From: Anaerofilum sp.
GTDB taxonomy: Bacteria; Bacillota; Clostridia; Oscillospirales; Ruminococcaceae
Length of the DNA stretch: 45,953 nt
Reading direction: 5' to 3'
NCBI GenBank assembly: GCA_020024115.1
Contig: JAHHUF010000003.1
Span: 1 to 45,953 of the forward strand
The position numbers and the translations under genes were made by a program. The notes beneath the pieces are model-generated. The model was not told where the DNA came from and did no database searches. It was given only the letters and a program-made list of their open reading frames with translations. Within the stretch, counting starts at the first letter, position 1. Each line of letters opens with the position of its first letter. This document shows, one piece after another, positions 15,252 to 23,707 of this stretch.

Positions 15252-16665
15252 ACAAAATCCAACAATGGCAAATCCTTTGGGGGTTGAGCCAATAGGAAAA
15301 CTTCTCATTACCTTTTCTATTCCGGCAATTATTTCCTGTTTAATTAACTCGGTTTATAACATTGTAGACCAAATTTTTATTGGGCAGGGAATTGGGTATC
15401 TCGGCAATGCTGCCACAACGGTTGCCTTTCCCATTATGACAATTTTGCTGGCATTCGGAACCTTGCTCGGTTCGGGTGCCAGTGCCTATGCAGCCATTCG
15501 GCTGGGAGAACAAAAACCGCAGGAAGCAGAACGCACTTTAAACAATGCCTTTTGGTTTTCGGTGTTGGTGGGCGTTGTGCTTATGGCAATTGGGCTTGTT
15601 TTTCTGGAGCCAATCATGCGGCTGTTTGGTGCAACTGAAGCTGTTTTGCCCTATGCAATGCAATATACAGGGATTGTTTTGCTGGGGACACCTTTTAATA
15701 TCGTTGCATTGACCTTGTCGAGTTTGGCACGCACAGACGGACATCCCCGTTTGTCAATGTATGGTATGTTAATTGGCGCAGCACTCAATACAATTTTAGA
15801 CCCCATTTACATTTTTGTTTTTAAATGGGGGGTGAGTGGTGCAGCCATTGCAACGGTTACTTCGCAGGTGATTTCAGCAGTGGTACTGACAACCTATTTC
15901 GTCAAACAAATCGACCAACGCCAGCATATGCGACTGAAAAAAGAACTGATAAAGCTGGATTTTCGTCTGGTTGGAAAATTTGCCATTTTGGGCATTTCTT
16001 CGGGAATTACACAATCGGTTGCCTGTATTATGCAGGTGATTATGAATAATTCGCTGGTATACTATGGTGACAGAACAACCATTGGTGGAGATGTTGCTCT
16101 GAGTGCAATGGGGATTATTATGAAAATTGCCATGATTATCGCAGCTTTTGCCATTGGTATTGGCATTGGAGCACAGCCGATTTTGGGGTATAATCGTGGT
16201 GCAGGACATTATCATCGCATCAAAAAAACATATTTGATGGCAGTCAGCTTTGCCACTGTTTTGATTGCAATTTGCTGGGCAGTTTGTCAGATAATGCCAG
16301 AACCTATTATCAATCTTTTTGGCAAAGAGAATGCACAGTTTACGGATTTTGCAGTTAAATGCCTGCGGATTTATTTGTTTGGCATTTTCTGTGCAGGATT
16401 TCAGATTATATCTACCAATTATTTTCAGGCAACAGGTCAGCCATTGAAAGCATCTATTTTGTCGATGCTGCGTCAGCTTTTGCTGCTGATTCCTCTCATC
16501 ATTATTTTGCCGCTGTTTTTTGGTTTGGAAGGTATTCTCTACTCTGCACCCATTGCCGACATTGTCTCAGCCCTGATTGTTGCAGGCTTTATTGTGCCGG
16601 AAATGCGCAAATTGGAATCCGATATCCAACAGGAAGACAAAGAAGGCAGAAAACAGACAGATTAA
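15235..16665 (+). CDS. MATE-family multidrug efflux protein (MepA-like)
   Basis: This 476-residue transporter has twelve membrane helices in two repeated halves, as in MATE exporters that expel cationic drugs in exchange for Na+ or H+. Typical segments are NSVYNIVDQIFIGQGIG, GASAYAAIRLGEQ and, in the second half, GIGIGAQPILGYNRGAG. The start ATG 15235 has GGGAGG at 15223-15228 and overlaps the end of marR, indicating translational coupling. Closest named type is MepA. The cassette sits inside the spoVA genes, which suggests it was inserted. Confidence 0.93.
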   Translation: MTKTIEQNPTMANPLGVEPIGKLLITFSIPAIISCLINSVYNIVDQIFIGQGIGYLGNAATTVAFPIMTILLAFGTLLGSGASAYAAIRLGEQKPQEAERTLNNAFWFSVLVGVVLMAIGLVFLEPIMRLFGATEAVLPYAMQYTGIVLLGTPFNIVALTLSSLARTDGHPRLSMYGMLIGAALNTILDPIYIFVFKWGVSGAAIATVTSQVISAVVLTTYFVKQIDQRQHMRLKKELIKLDFRLVGKFAILGISSGITQSVACIMQVIMNNSLVYYGDRTTIGGDVALSAMGIIMKIAMIIAAFAIGIGIGAQPILGYNRGAGHYHRIKKTYLMAVSFATVLIAICWAVCQIMPEPIINLFGKENAQFTDFAVKCLRIYLFGIFCAGFQIISTNYFQATGQPLKASILSMLRQLLLLIPLIIILPLFFGLEGILYSAPIADIVSALIVAGFIVPEMRKLESDIQQEDKEGRKQTD

Positions 16666-16680
16666 AATATTATTTTATAT

Positions 16681-16717
16681 AACAACCCCTTTGTGAGTAC
16701 ATCACAGAGGGGTTGTT
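16681..16717 (+). terminator. Hairpin between the MATE gene and spoVAD
   Basis: AACAACCCCTTTGTGA pairs with TCACAGAGGGGTTGTT around a 5-base loop, with one G-U pair. There is no T-run after it, so termination may be incomplete and spoVAD might be partly reached by read-through. Confidence 0.6.
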
Positions 16718-16778
16718 GCGGTATAGACTCAGAAAAATGGGCAATACTTTTGAAAAACAAGTGGAAAGGGGAAGACTT

Positions 16779-17804
16779 GTGGATTGTTGTAAAAAGGGAG
16801 ATACACTGTTTTTCAAAAATCCTCCTTCAATTACTGGGTCTGCCACAGTAGGAGGAAAAAAAGAAAGTGAAGGTCCACTGAAAGATTGCTTTGATTTGTT
16901 GTTTGAGGATAACACATTGGGTGAGCCTACATGGGAAAAATCCGAAAGTGCATTGCAGCGATACTGTATTGAGCAATTGCTCCAAAAAACAAATACAAAA
17001 ATGGCAGATGTGGACTATGTTTTGGCAGGCGATTTGCAGAATCAATGCACCGCCTCTGCCTACACTTTGCGTGGGCTGGATGTGCAGTTTTTGGGGCTGT
17101 ATGGTGCTTGTTCTACGATGGCTGAGGGCTTGGGGGTTGCTTCGGTTTTAGCAGCAGGAGGCATGGCAAAGCGAGTGATTGCACTGGCAAGCAGCCATTT
17201 TTGCGCAGCAGAGCGGCAGTTTCGCAGCCCGTTGGAATATGGTGGAAAACGCACACCTACTGCTCAATGGACTGTGACCGCAGCAGGTGCAATGATGCTG
17301 GAACCAGAGGGAAATGGCCCGTTTGTGAGGGCAGTCACCTTTGGACGAATTCGAGATTTTGAGGTGACAGATATTACCAATATGGGGGCGGCCATGGCAC
17401 CTGCCGCAGCAGAAACAATTTTGCGCTATTTTGAGGATTCCAACGAACTGCCCGAACGCTTTGATGGAATTTATACCGGCGATTTGGGGCAGGTGGGTAG
17501 TGAGTTGCTTTTGGAAATTTTGAAGAAAAACGGAATGGATTTGAAAAATCACTTTGACTGCGGCACCATGATTTATGACTTGGAGGCACAGCAGGTGCAG
17601 TCAGGAGGGTCTGGCTGTGGGTGCAGTGCCAGTGTGTTTGCAGGCAAATTGCTACCGGAACTGAAAAAAGGAAAATTAAGAAGGGTGTTGGTGCTTTCAA
17701 CAGGAGCCCTTATGAGCCAGACAACGACCCTGCAAGGAGAATCTATTCCGGGAATTGCACATCTTGCAGAGCTTTCAGCAGTATCAAAGGAGGAGCAACA
17801 ATGA
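16779..17804 (+). CDS. spoVAD: Stage V sporulation protein AD
   Basis: SpoVAD is a thiolase-fold protein that binds dipicolinic acid at the inner spore membrane and works with SpoVAC and SpoVAE in DPA uptake. The family N-terminus (FKNPPSITGSATVGGKKESEGPL) and the blocks GDLQNQCTASAYTLRG and YGACSTMAEGL (thiolase-type Cys) are clear. No good ATG exists at the expected place; the best start is GTG 16779, with AAAGGGGA at 16765-16772, giving 341 residues. In-frame ATGs at 16713 and 16737 lack ribosome binding sites. It overlaps spoVAE by 4 bp. Confidence 0.92.
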   Translation: MDCCKKGDTLFFKNPPSITGSATVGGKKESEGPLKDCFDLLFEDNTLGEPTWEKSESALQRYCIEQLLQKTNTKMADVDYVLAGDLQNQCTASAYTLRGLDVQFLGLYGACSTMAEGLGVASVLAAGGMAKRVIALASSHFCAAERQFRSPLEYGGKRTPTAQWTVTAAGAMMLEPEGNGPFVRAVTFGRIRDFEVTDITNMGAAMAPAAAETILRYFEDSNELPERFDGIYTGDLGQVGSELLLEILKKNGMDLKNHFDCGTMIYDLEAQQVQSGGSGCGCSASVFAGKLLPELKKGKLRRVLVLSTGALMSQTTTLQGESIPGIAHLAELSAVSKEEQQ

Positions 17805-18157
17805 ATTTTCTTTGGGCGTTTGTGATTGGTGGGGGGCTGTGTATCATTGGTCAGCTTTTAATTGACCTTACAGCCATGACACCAGCCCGTGTGCTGGTTT
17901 GTTATGTGGTGGCAGGCGTTGTGCTGTCAGCAATTGGATTGTATCAGCCTTTAGTGGATTTGGCAGGGGCAGGGGCATCGGTTCCATTGCTTGGTTTTGG
18001 GCATTTATTGGCACAGGGTGTGCAGAAAGCAGTGGCAGAAACAGGCTTTTTTGGAGTGCTGACAGGTGGCTTTACCGCAGCGGCGGGAGGAATTGCAGTT
18101 TCTTTGACAACAGGCTTTATTGCAGCAGTTTTAACACGAAGCAAAGACCAAAACTAA
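17801..18157 (+). CDS. spoVAE: Stage V sporulation protein AE
   Basis: This 118-residue protein with four membrane helices is SpoVAE (the SpoVAEB-type subunit), the second membrane part of the DPA channel. The starting block MNFLWAFVIGGGLCIIGQLL and the GAGASVPLLGFGHLLAQG segment, which parallels a segment of SpoVAC, are typical. The start is fixed by an AGGAG site and by ATGA overlap with spoVAD. A terminator follows, closing the spoVAD-spoVAE unit. Confidence 0.92.
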   Translation: MNFLWAFVIGGGLCIIGQLLIDLTAMTPARVLVCYVVAGVVLSAIGLYQPLVDLAGAGASVPLLGFGHLLAQGVQKAVAETGFFGVLTGGFTAAAGGIAVSLTTGFIAAVLTRSKDQN

Positions 18158-18187
18158 AAATTGTTATATTGCTGTAAATGAAAAATG

Positions 18188-18226
18188 CCACACAGTTCAG
18201 AGGTGAATTGTGTGGTACTTTTTTAT
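18188..18226 (+). terminator. Terminator of spoVAD-spoVAE
   Basis: CCACACA-GTTC pairs with GAAT-TGTGTGG and is followed by TACTTTTTTAT. It is 30 bp after the spoVAE stop. Confidence 0.78.
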
Positions 18227-18299
18227 AAAAATATGGTATACTATAAAAATCACTTTCTTAATTGTTGTTTCAAATAAATTACCCTAAAGGAGAAAGTTT

Positions 18300-19601
18300 A
18301 TGACAACAAAAAAGTTTTTAAAAGCAGTCTTGCCAAGTATGCTAAGCCAAATGCTCAATTGCTTTTTTATTATTGTAGATGGCTTTTTTATTGGTGGTGC
18401 AATGGGAGATAAGGGGCTGGCTTCAATCAATGTGGCATGGCCTATTGTTGCAATTATTATGAGCACAGGAATGGGACTTGGAACAGGCGGGGCGGTGCTG
18501 ACTGCGATTGCACGGGGAAAGGGTGATTTTGACACAGCTGCAAAAGTGCGGGGAAATACCTTGCTATCTCTTGCCATAGCCAGTGCAATTTTAACCATTT
18601 TGTTTTGGTTTACATATCCGATTCTTCTTCCGTTTTTGGGTGCAACAGGAGAACTTTCAGCCTTAACAACCGAATACATTCGAGTTGTTATTTTGCTTGG
18701 TACAATTCAGGTGTTTTCTGCTGGGTTGATGCCGTTGTTGCGTGGTAGCGGAAAACCGGTTGGAGCAATGGTAGTTATGGTACAAGGATTGTTAATGAAC
18801 ATTTTTCTAGACTGGCTCTTTGTATGGGTATGGAATTGGGGAATGTTTGGTGCAGCCATTGCAACCCTCACAGCACAGTTTTCGGGGATTCCTGTTGCAT
18901 TGGTGCTATTGCTGAAAAATAAAGAGATTCCTTTGCACAAAAAAGATTTTTCTGTTCGGTTTGACATCATCAAAAAAATGATGGGACTGGGAATTTCTCC
19001 CTTTGGGCTTTCGGTTTCGGTTAGTGCAGTTATTTTATTGAATAACAGACAAGCCCTGCGCTATGGCGGAGCAGAAGCTGTTGCAGTTTATGCCATTTTG
19101 AGTTATGTGTTTGGTAGTTTGCATCCTTTATTGTCAGGAATTGGCGAAGGTTCACAGCCACTTATCAGCTATTGTCATGGCGCTCATGACCGCAAAGGAA
19201 TGATATTTTTGCGGCGAGCCGCTTTTGTGATGGTACTGCTTTGTGCAGGTGTTTTGGCGGTTGGTTCTTGGTTGACGAGAGAGCAAGTGGGTGTTTTGTT
19301 TGGTGCAGGGGAAACGGCAAGACAAGGTGCAGCACAAGGAATGATTTGGTATAGTTTTTGTTTACCATTTTTTGGTATTTCACGCATTTGCAGCAGCTAT
19401 TTTTGCGCAACCGCTCAGGCGAAGATGGCAAATATTTTAGCATTTGCAGAGCCTTTGTTGGTTCAGCCATTTTTTTTATTTGTTTTACCCTTGTTTTTTG
19501 GGGTGCAAGGAATTTGGGCGGCCGCTTTTTTGGCGTATGTTGTTCTGGCAGCAATCGCACTATGGATGCTTTATCGAGAATTACAGGTGATACCGGAATA
19601 A
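18300..19601 (+). CDS. MATE-family efflux transporter
   Basis: A second MATE exporter of 433 residues with twelve predicted helices. Markers include NCFFIIVDGFFIGGAMGDKG, TGMGLGTGGAVLTAIARGKG and, in the second half, LSGIGEGSQPLISYCHGA. It differs clearly from the MepA-like copy upstream and is not a recent duplicate. It is preceded by AAAGGAG and followed 19 bp later by the Nudix gene, with which it is likely co-transcribed. The substrate cannot be assigned. Confidence 0.92.
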   Translation: MTTKKFLKAVLPSMLSQMLNCFFIIVDGFFIGGAMGDKGLASINVAWPIVAIIMSTGMGLGTGGAVLTAIARGKGDFDTAAKVRGNTLLSLAIASAILTILFWFTYPILLPFLGATGELSALTTEYIRVVILLGTIQVFSAGLMPLLRGSGKPVGAMVVMVQGLLMNIFLDWLFVWVWNWGMFGAAIATLTAQFSGIPVALVLLLKNKEIPLHKKDFSVRFDIIKKMMGLGISPFGLSVSVSAVILLNNRQALRYGGAEAVAVYAILSYVFGSLHPLLSGIGEGSQPLISYCHGAHDRKGMIFLRRAAFVMVLLCAGVLAVGSWLTREQVGVLFGAGETARQGAAQGMIWYSFCLPFFGISRICSSYFCATAQAKMANILAFAEPLLVQPFFLFVLPLFFGVQGIWAAAFLAYVVLAAIALWMLYRELQVIPE

Positions 19602-19620
19602 TAAGGAAAGGGAATTTTGC

Positions 19621-20010
19621 ATGAAACAAAAACTTGAAGTTGTAGCAGCCTTGATTCAACAAGGGGAGCAATTTTTGATTTGTCAGCGACCAGCAAACAA
19701 AGCACAAGGCAACTTGTGGGAATTTGCAGGTGGAAAGGTAGAACAGGGAGAAACCCCACAACAAGCATTGGTGCGAGAATGTCAAGAAGAGTTGGAAATT
19801 GAAATTGAACCAAATGAGCTGTTTATGGAAATTACTCATGAATACACCGACCGTATTGTTCATTTAATGCTGTTTTATGCAAAAATAAAAGTGGGCAAGC
19901 CCATCAACAAAGAGCATCAAAAGCTATGCTGGGCAACCCCAGTAGAGATGCGACGATATGATTTTTGCCCAGCCGATATTCCTGTTTTGGAAAAATTAGG
20001 GGTTATATGA
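19621..20010 (+). CDS. Nudix hydrolase, MutT-type (8-oxo-dGTP diphosphatase-like)
   Basis: The 129-residue protein carries a Nudix box from about residue 38 to 60 (GGKVEQGETPQQALVRECQ then EELEI), fitting Gx5Ex7REUxEExGU except that the last Gly is Glu. Such MutT-like enzymes remove 8-oxo-dGTP or other nucleoside diphosphate derivatives. The N-terminal VVAALIQQGEQFLICQRP and C-terminal W-x-P-VEMRRYDFCPAD segments fit MutT. It follows the MATE gene by 19 bp. mutY, also involved in avoiding oxidised-guanine mutations, lies 4 kb away but in another unit. Confidence 0.87.
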   Translation: MKQKLEVVAALIQQGEQFLICQRPANKAQGNLWEFAGGKVEQGETPQQALVRECQEELEIEIEPNELFMEITHEYTDRIVHLMLFYAKIKVGKPINKEHQKLCWATPVEMRRYDFCPADIPVLEKLGVI

Positions 20011-20063
20011 ATGGTTTAAATGCTGTACTTTTATACAAAAAGTATATAAACTGGGTTAAAAAC

Positions 20064-20095
20064 GCAGGAATCTTTGCTGGATTCCTGCATTTTTG
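20064..20095 (+). terminator. Terminator of the MATE-Nudix unit
   Basis: GCAGGAATC pairs with GATTCCTGC across a short loop, followed by ATTTTTG. It is about 55 bp after the Nudix stop. Confidence 0.82.
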
Positions 20096-20157
20096 TTTTA
20101 TTGCAGAAATTTTTCAATTTCTTAATTTTCAGATATGTTCTAAAGGAAATAAAAACG

Positions 20158-20192
20158 GAAAAGGACGCTTTCATAACGAAAGCGTCCTTTTA
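20158..20192 (-). terminator. Terminator of rpsT
   Basis: AAGGACGCTTTC and GAAAGCGTCCTT form a 12-bp perfect stem with a 5-base loop, T-flanked on both strands. It lies just past the rpsT stop on the minus strand and can also stop transcripts from the Nudix side. Confidence 0.85.
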
Positions 20193-20206
20193 GGAATACA
20201 AATCAA

Positions 20207-20470
20207 TTAAGCGTTTGCCTTGTTGGCGCGTTTTGCCATACGGCTGATTTTGCGGGCAGCGGTGTTCTTGTGCAGCACACCCTTGCTGGCAGCTTTATCA
20301 ATAGCGGAAACAGCAGCAACTACAGCAGTCTCTTTCTCAGCAGCGCCAGCAGCAATGGCGGCATCGGCCTTCTTGACTACTGTTTTCAGGTTGGACTTAA
20401 TCGCTTTGTTGCGCATAGCTTCCTTAGCGGATTGAATTACGCGATCCTTTTGCGATTTAATGTTAGGCAT
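20207..20470 (-). CDS. rpsT: 30S ribosomal protein S20
   Basis: S20 binds 16S rRNA early in 30S assembly. The 87-residue basic, alanine- and lysine-rich protein begins MPNIKSQKDRV, continues with RNKAIKSNLKTVVKKA and ends with GVLHKNTAARKISRMAKRAN, all family features. It has a strong AAGGAGGTGG ribosome binding site. In many Firmicutes rpsT is followed or flanked by gpr and spoIIP; here spoIIP is divergent and gpr is absent. Confidence 0.97.
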   Translation of the reverse strand: MPNIKSQKDRVIQSAKEAMRNKAIKSNLKTVVKKADAAIAAGAAEKETAVVAAVSAIDKAASKGVLHKNTAARKISRMAKRANKANA

Positions 20471-20506
20471 AATACCACCTCCTTAATACCCATAACAGTG
20501 CAACTT

Positions 20507-20535
20507 ATAATACCACATTTTTGACTTTGGTGCAA
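20507..20535 (-). promoter_or_regulatory. rpsT promoter
   Basis: On the minus strand TTGCAC (20530-20535) and TATTAT (20507-20512) are 17 bp apart, about 37 bp upstream of the rpsT start codon. Confidence 0.6.
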
Positions 20536-20725
20536 GTGTTTTTTTATAAAAAACATTTCTTTTCGGCATTTCGGGGCTTTTTTATGTAAAAAATGTAAAA
20601 CAACAGCAAAAAGATTCTGCATATCTGCAACCATTCATATTTCTTGAAACAACCGCATAGACTGGAAACAACAGCAAAAATATCTTTCTTTGCAACGGTA
20701 TTGAAAAGGAAAAGGGGATGTTGAG

Positions 20726-21859
20726 ATGGGCAAAAATCTGCTGAAACGTGTCACAGGCACATTGGCTGCCGCAGTGGTTTCTTTGGCAGCAGTGGACTCT
20801 ATGCAGCAGGCAGCCAGTCAGGTTGGTGTAGGAGGAGTGTTGACTGCGCTGGGCAGCATGATTTCTTCGCCAACGGCTGCGGCTGGTGCATGGGGACAGA
20901 TGTTACAGCAAAACAGCACACAATATGCCCAAACAGTGGATGAAAATGATTTTGACTCAGGCTTTTGGACAGAACTACCCAAAGACAGCGAATTATTGCC
21001 CAGCCCAACCCCAGCCCCTCAAGAGACGCCAGCTGCTCCACCAGCCCCAGCCGTCCAGCCAGAGGGGTCTTTGCCCATCAAAGAGGCACATTATGAGCAG
21101 GGTAGCGGCAAACTGTATGTCCCCTGTGGGGCGGCAACCATAAAAAATAACACCAAACTTTCCCCTGAGGAAGTTGCTGCACAGGTGGGACAGCCATTGC
21201 CCTTTTCCATTGAAAAAAACAGCAGCCAACCGCAGGTTTTGATTATGCACACCCATACAACCGAAACCTATCAATTGGATGATAATTTGTGGTATAGTCC
21301 TGATTTTTCTGCACGCAGCACCGATACAGCAGTGAATATGGCGGCAGTGGGGGCAGAGATGGTAGCACAGCTCAATGCAGCAGGAATCAACACAGTGCAG
21401 GACATCACATTGCATGACTATCCCAGCTATACAGGCTCCTATGAACGCAGCAATGCAACCGTGAAAAAATGGTTGACAGAGTATCCCTCAATTAAAGTTG
21501 TATTGGATGTACATCGAGATGCCATTGAATATAAAGATGGAACACGAGTCAAACCGATTGCCGAAATTAACGGAATGAAAGCTGCACAGGTTATGATTAT
21601 CTGCGGGGCTGACAAAGGTGGAAATCTGCCCAATTTTCGGGAAAATTTGAAATTTGCAGCAGCATGGCAGAATCAAATGGAAAGTATGTTCCCGGGGCTG
21701 ACAAGACCTGTATTGTTTGATTATCGTTATTATAATCAGGATTTGACCACAGGCAGTTTGCTGATTGAAGTGGGAGGACACGCAAACAGTGTGGAAGAAG
21801 CAAAATATTCCGGCAAATTGGTAGGGCAGGCTTTGGCAGCATTATTTACTGGGCAGTAA
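20726..21859 (+). CDS. spoIIP: Stage II sporulation protein P (SpoIIP)
   Basis: SpoIIP is a mother-cell peptidoglycan amidase/endopeptidase that, with SpoIID and SpoIIM, drives engulfment of the forespore. The 377-residue protein has an N-terminal membrane anchor (about residues 8-24), a Pro/Ala-rich linker (about 93-116), and the catalytic domain: MHTHTTETY with H175, H177 and E180, VVLDVHRDA with H263, and LLIEVGGHANS near the end. These match the known zinc-binding and catalytic positions of the family. It is divergent from rpsT and has no following gene in its unit; it would be expected to be sigma-E dependent. Confidence 0.95.
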   Translation: MGKNLLKRVTGTLAAAVVSLAAVDSMQQAASQVGVGGVLTALGSMISSPTAAAGAWGQMLQQNSTQYAQTVDENDFDSGFWTELPKDSELLPSPTPAPQETPAAPPAPAVQPEGSLPIKEAHYEQGSGKLYVPCGAATIKNNTKLSPEEVAAQVGQPLPFSIEKNSSQPQVLIMHTHTTETYQLDDNLWYSPDFSARSTDTAVNMAAVGAEMVAQLNAAGINTVQDITLHDYPSYTGSYERSNATVKKWLTEYPSIKVVLDVHRDAIEYKDGTRVKPIAEINGMKAAQVMIICGADKGGNLPNFRENLKFAAAWQNQMESMFPGLTRPVLFDYRYYNQDLTTGSLLIEVGGHANSVEEAKYSGKLVGQALAALFTGQ

Positions 21860-21887
21860 AGCGCATTGAATCATTTTATTTTTTAGC

Positions 21888-21916
21888 TTGACTTTGTTTT
21901 TTTTGCGTGCTATGAT
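21888..21916 (+). promoter_or_regulatory. Promoter of the T-box-asnS transcript
   Basis: TTGACT (21888-21893) and TATGAT (21911-21916) have a 17-bp spacer. Transcription would start just before the T-box leader. Confidence 0.72.
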
Positions 21917-21924
21917 AACAGCAT

Positions 21925-22206
21925 ATTGAAACAGCGATGACGAAGAAAAGTACGGCGAACCGCAACGCCACAGCGAGCAGGGGAGAGTGCAAGCCCTGTG
22001 CCAAGCAACGCCCGAAGAACACTTCCCAGCTGCAAACTGAACCCGCTTTTTTGGTGGCAGTAGGGGCGCCGTGGGTGGCATGTTATAGCCACAGCACTTG
22101 TAAGAGTGTGTAAAAGAGACCGTGAAAACGGTAATTTAGGTGGTACCGCGGATTCCGACAGCAATTCGTCCTAAAAAAGGATGAATTTGGCTGTCGTTTT
22201 TTATTT
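21925..22206 (+). ncRNA. T-box riboswitch leader, tRNA-Asn specific
   Basis: The leader contains the conserved T-box AGGTGGTACCGCG at 22138-22150, followed by a terminator stem (about 22155-22198) and a T-run. In Stem I the internal loop is bounded by GAAG and CTTC, with the AGTA motif on the 5' side and AAC at 22018-22020 on the 3' side. AAC is an asparagine codon and fits the downstream asnS. Uncharged tRNA-Asn would pair with AAC and with the T-box bulge, favouring the antiterminator. The element occupies most of the 425-bp gap between spoIIP and asnS. Confidence 0.93.
22155..22206 (+). terminator. T-box-controlled terminator before asnS
   Basis: CGACAGC-AATTCGTCC pairs with GGATGAATT-GGCTGTCG and TTTTTT follows. 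Its 5' arm is adjacent to the T-box sequence, as needed for the alternative antiterminator. Confidence 0.88.
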
Positions 22207-22284
22207 TATTTTGACCATAATAAAAAAGACATGATACTGTTTGATTCAAAAAGAGTGTGATGTTGAAAGAGGAGAGGACACAAA

Positions 22285-23670
22285 ATGAAACGCACTGAAA
22301 TTCTTTCTTTGTTCCAGACCACCCCAGCAGACGGCGAAGTTATAACCGTTTGCGGCTGGGCAAAAACTGTTCGTGATTCTAAAAGCATTGGCTTTATTGA
22401 ACTGTCAGATGGTTCTTCCTTTAAGAGCCTTCAGGTGGTATTTGAGGCAGAAAAGCTGGAAAACTATCGTGAGATTGCAAAATCCGGTGTAGGTACCAGT
22501 TTTGAAATCACAGGTAAAGTTGTGCTGACCCCTGGTGCAAAACAGCCCTTTGAAATCAACGCAGATTCCATTGTAGTTTTGGGTAGCTGCCCTGCGGAGT
22601 ATCCTTTACAGAAAAAACGCCACACCGTTGAATTTTTGCGTACCATGCCCCACCTTCGCCCCCGTACCAACACCTTCTCTGCGGCTTTTCGTGTTCGCAG
22701 TGTAGCAGCTTATGCAATTCACAAGTTCTTCCAAGAGCAAGGTTTTGTCTATGCACATACTCCAATTATCACCGGTTCTGACTGCGAGGGCGCAGGCGAA
22801 ATGTTCCGCATTTCTACCCTTGACCCTGACAACCTGCCCCGCACTGAAGAAGGTGCTGTGGACTACAAAGAGGACTTTTTTGGCAGAGCAACCAACCTGA
22901 CTGTATCAGGTCAGTTGGAGGCAGAGGCAATGGCAATGGCATTTGGCAAGGTGTACACCTTTGGCCCCACCTTCCGTGCAGAGCGTTCTTTCACTCCTCG
23001 CCATGCCGCAGAGTTCTGGATGATTGAGCCGGAAATGGCATTTGCTGACTTGGCAGCAGATATGGACAACGCAGAAGCAATGATTAAATCGGTCATTGGC
23101 TATGTGCTGGAGCATTGCCCGGATGAAATGGCATTCTTCAACCAATTCTTTGACAAGGGTTTGATTGAGCGTTTGACAACATTGGTAAACAGCGAGTTTG
23201 CTCGTGTCAGCTATACTGATGCAGTGGAATTACTCAAGAAAAACAACGATAAATTCCAATTTAAAGTGGAATGGGGCATTGACCTGCAAACCGAGCATGA
23301 GCGTTATCTGACCGAAGAAATCTTCAAAAAGCCCGTGTTTGTAACCGATTACCCCAAAGAAATCAAGAGTTTCTATATGCGCTTGAATGATGATGGCAAA
23401 ACCGTTGCAGCGGCTGATATGTTGGTTCCCGGTATTGGTGAACTGATTGGCGGCAGCCAGCGTGAGGAGCGTTTGGAACTGTTGCAGGCACGCATGGAAG
23501 AACTAGGCTTGGTCAACGAGGACTATGATTGGTACTTGGATTTGCGTCGTTTTGGCAGCGTAAAACATGCAGGCTATGGTTTGGGCTTTGAGCGTTTGGT
23601 GATGTACCTCACAGGTATCCCTAACATTCGTGATGTTCTGCCTTTCCCACGCACTGCATACGGATTCTAA
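22285..23670 (+). CDS. asnS: Asparaginyl-tRNA synthetase
   Basis: AsnS charges tRNA-Asn in the cytoplasm. The 461-residue class IIb enzyme has an N-terminal OB-fold anticodon-binding domain (VITVCGWAKTVRDSKSIGFIELSDGS, about residues 17-105) and a catalytic domain with motif 1 (FRVRSVAAYAIHKFFQEQGF), motif 2 (TFRAERSFTPRHAAEFWMIEPE) and motif 3 (GYGLGFERLVMYLTG). Length and C-terminus (PFPRTAYGF) are normal. It is controlled by the T-box leader just upstream. Confidence 0.97.
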   Translation: MKRTEILSLFQTTPADGEVITVCGWAKTVRDSKSIGFIELSDGSSFKSLQVVFEAEKLENYREIAKSGVGTSFEITGKVVLTPGAKQPFEINADSIVVLGSCPAEYPLQKKRHTVEFLRTMPHLRPRTNTFSAAFRVRSVAAYAIHKFFQEQGFVYAHTPIITGSDCEGAGEMFRISTLDPDNLPRTEEGAVDYKEDFFGRATNLTVSGQLEAEAMAMAFGKVYTFGPTFRAERSFTPRHAAEFWMIEPEMAFADLAADMDNAEAMIKSVIGYVLEHCPDEMAFFNQFFDKGLIERLTTLVNSEFARVSYTDAVELLKKNNDKFQFKVEWGIDLQTEHERYLTEEIFKKPVFVTDYPKEIKSFYMRLNDDGKTVAAADMLVPGIGELIGGSQREERLELLQARMEELGLVNEDYDWYLDLRRFGSVKHAGYGLGFERLVMYLTGIPNIRDVLPFPRTAYGF

Positions 23671-23707
23671 AAAAACATATACTATAAATAAAACAGGAGG
23701 GGCTTGA

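Noticed and set aside
15235..19601. Two MATE genes considered as a tandem duplication
   Set aside because: The proteins differ in length, ends and most internal segments, so they are distinct subfamilies rather than a recent duplication.
21842..22164. Short minus-strand open frames across the T-box leader
   Set aside because: They arise from the structured RNA leader on the plus strand and have no ribosome binding sites.
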